From Lophius americanus (lineage: Eukaryota > Chordata > Actinopteri > Lophiiformes > Lophiidae), in assembly GCA_037951165.1 (NCBI GenBank), contig JBBDHG010000011.1, forward strand, positions 2,011,001 to 2,075,000: a stretch of 64,000 nt of DNA, given 5' to 3'. Below are positions 48,961 through 60,838 of the stretch, piece by piece; position 1 is the stretch's first letter; the number at the start of each line of letters is the position of its first letter. Below the pieces are notes generated by a model. It did no database searches and had not been told where the DNA came from. It saw only the letters and a program-made list of their open reading frames with translations. A program made the position numbers and the translations under genes.

Positions 48961-50410
48961 TGAATGTGAGCCGCCAAGATAACGTCTGATCTGAGCAGAA
49001 AATCAAAACCGAACAATTGGTCCTGTAAAGCGAGCGTAGCCTCAACTGAAGGAAGCCGTACGCCTCACAGACGCGCTGACATGGCTGCAGCCTCCCTGTG
49101 TTGTTTACTGTTTAATGCCATTATGTGTTAGCATTGCTATTAATCCTGAGTTTAAGTATGCACAGTAAGTAAAACGAGAGAACTGGCACATAATCTGAAT
49201 AATTATTAACCCATGTGGCAACATGTCTTGCCTTCAAAGCCAAATTACCTCCGACATTATGCAAATATCATTCAAGAACCTGTCTTTTCTGTTTTTTTTC
49301 CCGGGCCATGTGGCTGTATTTTAAAAACACCTTCACCCAATGGAGCATTTCCCCAGAGCTTTATTTGAATACGCGCGCAATATCACCAGACAGGGTGACA
49401 GGCGGCGTGCAGCTATAAGGCTAACAGCTATGAAACCACTTCTTCCCTAGGGCAGCAGAGTGTACATAACTAAACAGCGCAGCCTCAGCAGCCGAGGGAG
49501 ACGTTCGCCCAAAGGATCAACTCCTCCAGGAAGCCTTGAAAGAAATTGGTTATTAAATAAGGCAGAGCGGAGATAAAGATGTCGGCAGTAATAATGCTTT
49601 TCATTTTGACTCTGATCTTATTTGTTCAGGGGGGAGGGCGAGCTGCGCAGACTCACCCAGTTGACATAAGGGCTTCTCCCGCTGCTGAGAGAGCGATCTG
49701 TCAGCAGATACTCGGCTGTGCCGTCTCCATCGAACCGCCCTGGTGAGGACAGACTCATATGGTGGAACTGCAGAGTCGGCATTTTGTCACTTACACACTT
49801 AATGCATGCTGTGCATACACACTGAAGCTCCTGCACACACGCAGTAACGGTTAGTGCCGATGCATACAGGCTGAGCGGGTAACGCGGAGGTCGGGTTTAG
49901 GTGTTCTGCTGTCTGCCATGAAGGGCTATAAACCCAGATCACATCCGGTTCTCGCTGCTCCCCTCTCTGCTGGTGTCAACTATATTTATGTCACCACAAA
50001 GTGAGCAACTGTGAGCTGAGGAGAGGGTGCAGCAAAATATGCAAAGGCACAACTTCTTGGGATGTTATTTATCTTGTTAGAGGCTCCATTTATGGATTAC
50101 ACCTGGAACGATAATTACTTGGAGACAAAACTAATTAAAGAAATCAAAATAGTTAAAAAAAACATTTATCTGCAAGAAACTCCACTTATCAAGCGTACGG
50201 GTCGAAATTCTAGTCACCGTAACTCAGAACAATTGATGTGAGACACAAATACTTAAGAAGGGACATTTAAGTGAAATAAAACTTTTTAGAGAATATGAGA
50301 ATTTCCATCAAAGAAGAAAATATATCTAATTTTAAAAAGCTTAAATATCACTTTCTAATCTTATCTCATCACATGTTACGGGCTTTTAACTATATCTATT
50401 TATTAAATTA

Positions 50411-50506
50411 TTATTATTTCTTTTTTTAATAGTTATTGATCTACATTTTTGTCAGTTTAAAGTGACAAAAATGTAGATCAATAACTATTAAAAAAAGAAA
50501 TAATAA
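50411..50506. repeat. perfect 44-bp inverted repeat with an 8-base spacer
   Basis: Arms 50411-50454 and 50463-50506 are exact reverse complements, checked base by base. The spacer is GTTTAAAG. The next outer pair (50410/50507) and the next inner pair (50455/50462) mismatch. The arms are AT-rich. No element or gene was recognised around it. Confidence 0.97.
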
Positions 50507-50699
50507 CGACATTGTAAAGTGACAACAGAAAACAATAAAGGCGTGTAAACATGTGTACATGTAAAAATACACAAATAGTAATACATCAAATACAATGAAT
50601 AAAGTTTAGGTTCTAGTTTAATAAATCTATTTTGTAGCAGTCTTTGGCTGGTGGGTGGGCGGGGATTGTGACAGGTGGTTGTGGGGGCATTGTTTTTAA

Positions 50700-50865
50700 A
50701 GTGTTTTTATTCCATAACATGCTTTAATAGTTCTTGTTTTTCTCCATTTTCTTCCTTCAGGTTTCTCCCTGTGTGTGAATGTCTGTGTGGTCGGGGTGTT
50801 GGGTTCTAAGGGGGAAATCGTTTTCATCATAGTGATACATCAATAAAGTTTCATTGATTGAACTG
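50700..50865 (+). repeat. possible retroelement 3' end with polyadenylation-like signal
   Basis: A pyrimidine-rich stretch with GTGTGTGAATGTCTGTGTGG is followed by CATCAATAAAGTTTCATTGA. AATAAAGTTTCATTGATTGA resembles 3' ends of fish LINE/SINE copies. Weak evidence. Confidence 0.3.
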
Positions 50866-52328
50866 ATGATCTTAAATGTAGAATAGTGGCACTTTTATAC
50901 AAGTTATGACTTGTGTGGTGCCAAATAAAACAAAAAAAAACACAAATTTTTGAATCATTACCACCTTTAGTCTGAGACGCACCGCTTCTAAATAATGTTA
51001 AAATACATATTTAAAAGGAAATTTCTTTGATTATTTCAGGATCTCTGTTATCCTAAATATCACATCTTATTTCCCGAAATCTAACAAATAAAACTTCACT
51101 TGTTCTACTGGCAGATTTTTTTTTCCAGTTTATACAATAAGTCCTTTGAGAAAATGCAAATAAGCTGGAGTGAGTTAAACCAGAGAATGCTTTATTTTTA
51201 ACAGCACATTCTTTACCCAAGCAGAAGTGAAGTTACATGTGTGGAAACAATAATATCGATTCAACATCTTTATTCAAGTAGAGACGTAAAAGTAGGGGCT
51301 CTGAAAATAGATAAAAAGTATGAATTAGCTCTATAAAAGGAGATTTGTAGCAGCTGTTTTTGTGTAACAGTCAAGTTCCTCACATGTTTTAGCACATTCA
51401 TCTTTTCCATGTGTTATTGTCTTTTAAATTGAGGCTGAAATCCATCCAGACATTGAGAGATTTTACAATGATGTCAATTAGAATCAGGGGAATTCTAGTA
51501 GGGAGATTTGCACAAAGGTGACACGACTCGCTACGATCTATTAGAGTAGATCGTAGTATAGCTACTATTTAAACAAGAAAGACAAAATGTCTGCAAAAAT
51601 GGCAAAGAAGACTAGAGCTGGTCAAAACCTCCCCAGAGTACTTTTAAACAGTAATAATTACGCTTATTAAATGATAATATATCATCACCAGAGTGATTTA
51701 AGCGCTTCTGGGTTATTGATGCAAATTGGTTGTGGTGTCTGACTGCTCCTTATTTCTTATTCTGTGTGGTTACATGGTGTCATGCTTGAAACGTTGATAG
51801 TCCAGCTGTTGTCATTCGCTGCTTCACTTTGCCATTAAGTCTAAAAAACATGTGCTGAAAGTGAAGCCATTATAGACAGGAGACACTTAGTTCGGACCAG
51901 GTGGTTTCTCTGCAGCTGAAATAGCTTCTCTAACTGTACAAATGACAGCAACCACCTACAGGGTGCGCTCATTAATTTTCAGTCAATGACATGCAGGCTG
52001 GCTGGAGATCGGCGTTAAATGGACTTTTTTGCTGGCAGGCTCTAAACCCTGCAACTCTGAAATTTCTGCAAAGACCACAATTCTATTCTGTTAAAAAAAT
52101 GTACAGCTTTTGTGTGTTTCTTACTTTCACTTTACGTCTTAGAATTTAACTGTCCTTCTTATAGCAAAAAACCCAACACACATAAATTGGGCTGTATTAT
52201 ACTGAAATCCAACTCTTATTCTGCCTCCATTTGACATGAAGTAGGAGGATTAAACCAGCCACAGCTCTCCTCTTCATTAGGTCTGTAATCTCTTATAGTC
52301 TGCGGTAATATGTTTGAATATGTAACTG

Positions 52329-52372
52329 ACCTATAGATGACCTATAGATGACCTATAGATGATCTTTAGATG
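52329..52372 (+). repeat. 11-bp tandem repeat, four units
   Basis: GACCTATAGAT occurs three times exactly, followed by a variant GATCTTTAGAT. Confidence 0.95.
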
Positions 52373-54784
52373 AAGCTCTGGTGGATGAAGACTGGTTTCT
52401 GTCTGGCGTGTGACCATAAAAGTACTGAGCTGAACCTGGGACTTTAGATAACACTGAGAAAAACCCTCAGGATTTTTAGTGAAATTTCAGAACATTGGAG
52501 TTTTTACACGTTGCTGATTCCGGTATGTTTGAACTCAATATGTCTAAATAAATAAGATGCTTTCAGGCTGGAAAAATATACAGAAAAGTTCTTAGTAAAG
52601 AAGAAAAAGTCTCTGCCAAGGCCCGACAGTCAACTTCAATTCAATCAAGTCCTATCCAAAATCAAACACAGTGCCTTGGAACCAAAATGTGCAATTAATG
52701 GATTTGGTTTTTATTCCAAAGATCTACATTTTATACTAAATTAAAGAAAACTTTCTACGTTGACCTTATTACAAATACGGACTGGGGACTTTTGGGAATG
52801 ATCCGGATTGGTTTGACTTAAAAATATTTGTGTACTTTCTGGTACTGCTGTTTTTGCGCCTCATCATCTCAATAATTTAACAATATCTTTGGACCAGGAC
52901 CACCAGCATTAGGGATGAAGACATCTTTGAAACGTAAAAAGAAAAACAGCTGCTTTTACGTTTCAAGTCAGTTTATGTATCTTTTTTATATTCTTTGCTT
53001 CTGCATCCAGCCTTTATTTTTCCTCCATTTTCTTAAAATTACGTTAAAAGTAGAAAATTATATGTCCCCTCTCAACTCGTTCATGAGGAACTTGGCCAAA
53101 GTGGGGCGGATACAAACTTTGGTCATTCAAGTGTGCCAGGTTTAACTAAACTAATAAGATTACTTCTGCTCTCTGGAGCGGCTCTGCGTCCGAGAAATAT
53201 TTATATAAGTAAAACTCCAATTTGCTTAATGCAAATAAACTGCCGCTCATTGTCTCCGAAGGCCACCCTCTGCTCTGTCATCTCCCCGACTAAACATAAT
53301 CTATCTCTCTGCTGCCCTGCCGCTTGATCAAATCAATGCGGGCTGAAGATGCTATGGAGGGAGAAAGTTACCAACCGTGCCGTTAAAAGCAGCTCCCAAA
53401 AGCGCCGTCGTCTCGCTTATTTTCGTACAAATAACAAACTGTGACAACATGGGAACAAACCCGCGGATAATTATGAGCAAATCCTGCAGATTTATTATCG
53501 TGCAAAGTCAAAGATGTACAAACATTGATCACACTCTCATGGCCCTCCAGGGTATAAAACTGGGAAGGGATGTAAGAGTCACGGTGGCATTGAATTGTTG
53601 GGAATGTACAGTAGTGAGTAATTAGCAGTCGGACCAGCAATGAGAAAAAAAACAATCATCTTCCATTAGTCACACTTGTCTATTTTGGTGCTTGCAGGCA
53701 GAGCTAATTTGGGGTATGAATAAAACTACTCTTGTTAAGCGTTAGTCAGTAATTAATTCTACCCAGCTTACAGTCTGCTGAACAAAGAGACATCGATCTA
53801 CGTTAGCATCGCGGCGCCTAATGTCGGAAAAGCCTGGCCAATAAAATAGAATCAAAAAATTAAAAAAAAAAACTTAACTCGCCAGGAATTGATGAAACTG
53901 ATTATTTTGAAAGAAAAAACAATTTGCATATATATGTTTTCTCAGAATCCACCAGAGGAAAGCCATATTCCAGGATTTTATCGTAGTCTAAAAATCTAGA
54001 TCTGATTAATAGTAAATTATGTTTTTTTAATGACATTTGCCTCGGGCTTCAGATCTCAGTTCATTATCGAGGTAGGGCAGAAGCTCTTCTCTCCTCTTCG
54101 GTGTGAGAATCTCTCACCAACAGGTCTTAGGACATCACAAGTAATTCGCTATGTTTTTTTTTTTTGTTTGTTTTTTTTCCATGAGCTCCATCTCTATTTA
54201 CAGGTTGCGAGAGACAATTGAAGTTAATTAAAAAGAAAAGAGTTATCAACCCCGTTACGGCAGCGAATTTAGGCAAGTCAACTTAAGCATGGCGTTTAAT
54301 TAAATAGCCTCTACAGAGCCGCTTAGCTCTGCCAAAAAGTGAGTCTCTCTATCCTTTGTCCACACGACAGACTGCCTCTGATTTGTTTGCTCTCATCATT
54401 AGAAGGGTTACTGTGTTGACCTTTATTTTCATGTATGAACAGTATTATTAGGGGACACTGCTGCTGTCAGAAGTGACTAGTAGGGCTGATTTAGAAGTTC
54501 AATCTGAGGGATTTTACTGGCTCTATTTCCTTGTATTTAGTGTGACTTCACTTCAAAGTATCCCTCCAGTGTTCCGTTTAAATCAGGGAAGACAAGTAAA
54601 TAAAGAAAAAGTTGTTTATGGCAGCAGTTGATGTGCGATAATTAGTTTTCCCACTAAGTTTTGACGCTCAGGACTTGGAAATGCTGATGCAGCAGAAAGG
54701 TAGAAGTGTCAGTGTTTCGATCATATTTGAATGTTGAACTGGTGGATGGGGGAGGAGGAGGAAAGGATTGCTAAAGTTTAAACT

Positions 54785-55175
54785 CTTAGCCGATTAATAA
54801 CCCTTTGAGGTCCTGCTCAACTGTTTGGTTGAGCACGTGTCATAATATGACCCAGTGAAAGCATGTATATACTCAACAGTATGGGACCAAGAAGGGAGCC
54901 CTGGAGGACACCACAGGTCAAAGAGGCCACAGAGGTATTAAACATTATTATTGAGAAACGTACTATTGGATAAGTAAGATGATTTTTAGCATGTTATTAT
55001 TATATATGCAGCTGAGGACTTACTAAACAGAATTATGTAACTTGATACAACCAAAAACAAAAAGTCTGATAATGGTCCAATACTCAATTTTTTTTATTTT
55101 TTTTCCAAAAACATTCTTTACCAAAAGGTTGAGCTAATCTATTTAAAATCCCAGAATCAAAGAAATACATCCAAT
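54785..55175 (-). mobile_element. decayed L2-like LINE fragment (reverse transcriptase piece), copy 5
   Basis: On the minus strand 54915-54883 reads CGVLQGSLLGP, the best-preserved LGP of the five copies. Upstream is ATAGATTAGCTCAACCTTTT. The end is TGAGCAGGACCTCAAAGGGT, shared with copies 2 and 3. Confidence 0.7.
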
Positions 55176-56944
55176 AGTTTACATTCAGTCTGGAGTTAAA
55201 GCGTTGGACCAAGGGAAATATATGCAAGAGAATATAGCAGGCCCTCAGATTTAATTCAAACTTGGCATGTGGCTGAGATTCTGGCTCCGTTGCTCAGAAG
55301 ACACAGCGGCCCGGCTTTTTAACCTTGACTTGTCTTGCCAATAAAATATGAAAACACTTTCACCGCCGGTGCACACGACCTTTGGAGAGCTTGTTCTTGT
55401 GCATGACATTTCATTTAGCCTCTACCCCCTGTGTTAGATTTGGTCCATGCCCACATGCTATGACATCATGCCTAATTCCTCTCACACATTCAGCACGCTG
55501 GATAAACCGTCCCTATCGATTAAAGGGTGTTTTCAAACCAGGTCCTCTCGGTTCTTCCCCCATGAGAAAAAAATCAATGCTCTCACCTCAGTAGGACGTT
55601 GAGGCGACACTGGTCACACACCTCAGTCAACGGACCCCCCACTTCTTGACCAGCGCTCCGCCTCACTGAACCTGTCACAAGCTTTTAGGTATAAGGAATG
55701 ATGTGAGGACTGGAAAGAAAGACCTGGGAGTACATTACAGCCAGAACTTTTTAATTACACATCCCCCAATTAATAATCCTGGGATCTCAGAACTCTCTGA
55801 GCTTTGTTCTCAGCTCTCACTTCTATGTCGCTGTCTAACCTTGAGTCGGTGTAATTACACATTAGCTTCCTGCGAAGAGGCCCAGCGGCACAGTGTGGCT
55901 GCCGAAATGTGGGTCGTGAGAGTTTTGTGTTCTTTTCTTTAATCTAAAATATATTTAAGCGAGACAGGGGCCAGACAGGACACAGCTCTACATCACCCGG
56001 CGGGGAGCCTGTCTGCTGTAGCCACAGGGTCTAGTTAGATGATTTATACCACAAAAGCAGAGGGGGTGATGGTAATATACTACAGGTAATTGAAAAAGAA
56101 AATTGAATTGGGTCAACGGAAGCAGTGACAGTCAATGTATGCCACACAAAGGCTTTGCAGCTACAACATCATCTCGCCACGCTCGCCCCATTAAGTATCT
56201 CCCTGCCAATTCTAATATCAGCCAGCTTGATAATTGTTGCCATATTTCTCTTGGACTTAACACGCCCTGTTCCTCCAGCCTCTTGTGAAACACACAGTGT
56301 GCTGCTGATAAGGGTTCGTACAAGTTGTTGAAAATGAGATAAGACCTTATCTCTGGCGTCTCCCTCTCGTGGTCGGTATCCTCATGGCGAGCTGCGTGGA
56401 TAGTCTGTGAGCTGTCATCATGCCCCGACATCACGACAGGGCCCAGAGGAGTGACCGGGGGAGGTACCCTCCATCCCCCATCCAGATCTACTTAGCCAAC
56501 CCCATGACCAGGGAGAAGGTGCACAGGCAGTTTGCTTGTTGGTGTCATGGGTGGATTACCTAATAGGCTGGAGCCTTTGGACCAGAGACTGCTCCCATTT
56601 ATGGTTTCTGTCAATCAAACATGTGAAAATATATATGACAAAATAACCACGAAGATTATGGCGCCTCATTTCTGGGCCCACAGTGGGAATTTCTGAAGGT
56701 TTTTCTTTTTCAGTTTATTTTGTAAGCATAATTTCTATTTATGTGGTTCCAAAAAAATTGACGTTCAATCGCTGAATCCTGGTGGTTTTTCCCCCGTTTG
56801 CAGAATGGAGAAAATCGTTAAGACAACTTAAATCAAGTAGAGTTGTATAACGAGATATTTAATGATCTTTGTTTTTTTTAAGGTTTGAAGACCCTCCGAC
56901 CTTAAAAATGAATCCAGGTTCTTGTTGAGTTAACCAGAAGTTGA

Positions 56945-57730
56945 GAGTGAGGCCTACGCTGTCAAGACCCCCACAGCAAGGGTATGTTCCTAAAAAGTCT
57001 CCCATAAACTGCGTTTTACGAGCAATCCTCCCGAATGAACTCCTCAAATAAATGTGAATTAATACACAAAAAACAATATTTTTTGTAAAAAAAAACTCCC
57101 ACTAGTGAGTAAAACATGAACTATTAGAGTAAAACATGACATAAATAAGATAGCTCTCACCCAGTTTCTCCTATGCACTTAAAATGCACTAAATTTTGAC
57201 TAATGACTGAAATCTTCATGATTAAGATGGCGCTGCCTGATTGGCCGCCTTTATTCCTATAGTTAGATTCACATGTGTATTTTCTATTTTTAATTTTTTA
57301 ACCTATTTTATTACTTACAGTTAGTTACAGCTGTAACAATTATATGTCCCTTTTGGAGACTAAAAAAAGTCTCTAACCATCTGTCTAAATTTGGACCATC
57401 TTGAAGAAAAAAAAGCTCCTTTTATTGTGTAAAATATGAAATATTAGAGTTATAAAGATGCAGTTCCTCCAGTCCATTCACATGCACCTCACATGGACAA
57501 AAGTGGAACAACATTCGAGAAATTATGGCCCGACAGCTTTTGAAGATAAAGCTCACACTGCTGGCAACAATGCCCAACTGAACTTTCCCAAAATAAATTC
57601 AGTTCTTCCTCACACTGAGGTCTATATGGGTATAAAATTTTGAAATTCATCCAAGAAAGAGTTTTTGAGTTTTCACGTTAAGGCGGCAGACGAGTCCATA
57701 ATCGGCCTGACGTTTCAGAAATTTTGATAA
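56945..57730 (+). repeat. unnamed interspersed repeat, long copy with an interruption
   Basis: Starts GAGGCCTACGCTGTCAAGAC and AGCAAGGGTATGTTCC, with ACTCCCACTAGTGAGTAAAA, then TTCAGTTCTTCCTCACACTG, and ends near GCCTGACGTTTCAG. About 57165-57385 does not match the other copies and includes AAGATGGCGCTGCCTGATTG. It may be a separate insertion. Confidence 0.8.
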
Positions 57731-60700
57731 TTGTGACAGACCTAGACCACATAAAGAATGTGACCTTAACTACTCTTGTAACAAGATCCAGTCAATCTCA
57801 AAACGCCCATTTTAAAACCTCGGAGCTTCCTTTTTTTCTTCATGAGCGTGTGTGAGAATCCCGGTGTGCACATGAATTCCTCTGTCACGTCAAAGCCTCA
57901 CATATAAATCGAGCACTTTGCATGAATGAAATGCCCCCAACAAACGGAGGACTGATCCGTGATTCACTTTTACCATCTCTAATAACACACAATGTAATTA
58001 ACAGATAACAAAATGAATTACGTTGGTTTTACCGCAACACCTCTCTGGCTTTGAAGCCGCTCGTTTACTCAAATTAAGCTGTTTACTTAATGCATGGCCA
58101 CAGGACCTTCTCAACTGCAACGGGGTCAACCACGAGTGGAGGGAGGGGTGGGGTTGGGGGGTGGGGTACAGTTCATGCCGTGTGGCACTCGGGGACACAA
58201 ATGATGTTTGGCGTGGCTCCAGGTTTTCTGTCTTACCTACGGCGGGTTGGGCACAGGAGCCAGAATGATAAAGTGTCTTTCCCTATAGTGCCTTAAATAT
58301 AAATATGCCTTTCACCAACATATTCCTTTTGATGTTTTCCTCTAACATAGCCCAGACCGCAAAGAAATAAAGTTTAAATAACTTTTCATGACCTCAGGCC
58401 ATCTTTTTTTGGGGTTGTGAAATAAAAGTGAAATGTGTTTCCTTTTTCGGTGGTGCACACCTGCTGCTCCGTTATTGTACATTATAACAACAGTTGTGAG
58501 GGAGAATATTGACAGAGCTTTACCTTTATGCAGCTGAATGCCGGATTATTACGGCAGTTTTCAGCTCAGTCAAACAAAAGTCCACAGCTGCCGGCGTACA
58601 AAAGGAGATGGGAAATGAAAATATAATATGCATGGCTTTCATTCACACAATTATTGCTCCACATGTGGAAGATGGTAATATAAAATGTTCCTGTAACAGC
58701 TGGGTCGCAGTCTTTTCGCCGGGTGTTGAATATATTCATGATCTGGCCACAAGATGCTAAGCTCCTGCTCTCTGATTCCTTCTATCCTCCCGGTGTTGCG
58801 TGGAGCAGGGCTGAGGCTGATGGGCGACGACAGATTCGTCTGAGGGGAAACGGGGGAAGGAGACAGGATTGACACAACTGAGACCTCCTGCTGAGAAAAA
58901 AAGAGGAGGTAAAGCAGGAGGAGGAGGGTGGCTAGTAGATAAATAGACTAATCTAATTTGTTTCCTCAGCCAAATGTATTCCAAATCCACCTCTGTGCCT
59001 CGCTGTCCCAGCTCGCGGCGGATGACGCTAAAATGTTTGGGCAGGAAGGGACACAACTGGGAGCGAACTCGCCCAGAGGAAGTTCAACAGCATCTCACGG
59101 TCCTCTCTGACGCACCGCAAATTCCCTGCATTTAAAATCTGCACGCTGCACTAAAATGCATATACTTATGCTAATGGTGTTCTGCGGAATCACCACAGCA
59201 ATGAGTCTAATAATGTATGGAAAGTGATGTATCACCAGTGGAAATTGAAAGTGCGAGATGTTGTCTCATTAGACCCCAAACTAAAAGTGGAGATCAATTT
59301 CAAATGGCAAATGGCTCTGCTCCCTGAGCCCATTTCTAAGAAGTGAGTAATACATCTCTGATCATAGGCTATTACCACCTGGTCAGGATGGGGCTGGGCT
59401 GTCTTCAGAATACAGAGAAGCCCTCCTTGAGTTTTACATCAAACGGACGCCTCAAAGGAAGCCCCTCCGAGCCGTTGGCAAGGCAGATCTCTGGGGCCGA
59501 GCCACATGAGGAGTACAGTGGAATCTTAGGTTTCATCTTTCTCCATGGCCGTTATTAACGGCGGCAGGATTCTAATTCAGAGAGCTGTGCTGAGTTCACT
59601 GACGCTAATTACGCGTCTCTCTGTCAGACTACGGGATGGTGCCGTGTGGGGGCCTATAGTCAAAGTGGGCTGCGGTGATTTGAGGAGCTAATGCCCGGTC
59701 ACATTCTTATTCTATCACCGCAGAAAATTATTCATATCAGGCAAATCCATCATGGAGATCCATGTTAACCCTTGTTGAAACATGTCTTCCTCTTTCTTGA
59801 ACAGGTTTTCCTCCATTTTTAGAGCAAATACAACTCAGTTTCAACAAAATGATGCAAACCCAAATCCAAATGCTTGAAAATGTGTTTTGTCTCCTTTCAC
59901 TGCTGTTAACACATTAATGGAGTTACCGGCTCTTACGGTTCGGTTTCATTAAAGCGTGTCAAAAGAAGACGTCACAAAATTATGATGTAACTAGAACAAG
60001 CACAAACTTCCACCAAGGTTCATAACCTACCTGTGAACCTACTTTGTATCTTCCTCTCTCGTTCTCTTCATGTGTTCAGCACATTGTTTTATTCTCTGCT
60101 CCTCACTCCTAGAGTTTGAGCGTAAGTTAATCTTAAAGCGAGGTCTCTGCATCATTTCCTGTTCCTCTCAATATAACATCATGTAACAACTCTCCTATAA
60201 AATATTAAAGGAACAAGGCACAACAGTACCTACGTTTGGAAAAATGTGTCTTCATTTTCATTCATTGTGTACCAATAACATTCTTTAATGCACCGCAAAA
60301 AAACCTGCACCACTGGATGTTTGGTTTAATCTAATATTACCAGGAAATTAAGTAGAAAGAGGTGGTTTTACATTTTGCAGCACTGATTCATGGTTATTAC
60401 ACAGCAACTACCACAGGTGTTTCCAGGTAAGAAGTCACAAGAATAAACAAACAATTTGTACTGAATTACTTTGAAACAAAAGGGAATGTTTGTAATATAA
60501 GTGTTGCATGAATTTCAGCATTATAATATGGTAATCACCAATTTGAATTTAATTCTGAAGGTATTACACTGATAGCAGCCTATAATACTGTGAAACCATC
60601 AAACTAAAATAACTCATTATTATCATGCTATTACAATATTAAAATCCCCCATTTTACCATTTTTTGATCCAAATATTGCACTGACCATCTGAGGGCTCCA

Positions 60701-60786
60701 CAGACAACAGACAACTTTCCTTTTTAGCAGAACCTACAACTTTAATTAACATTGCTGCTTTTTAGTCAGGTTTTTATATAGTTGGT

Positions 60787-60838
60787 GATCCAAATGTAAA
60801 GTGCATTATAAATTAAATGTATTATTATTATTATTATT
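60787..60838 (+). mobile_element. L2-type LINE 3' tail
   Basis: GATCCAAATGTAAAGTGCAT and the following TATAAATTAAATGTATTATT are identical to the minus-strand 3' end of the L2 element at 18178-19142 over about 50 bp, including the (ATT)n tail. This is a very short 5'-truncated insertion of the same subfamily. Confidence 0.85.
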
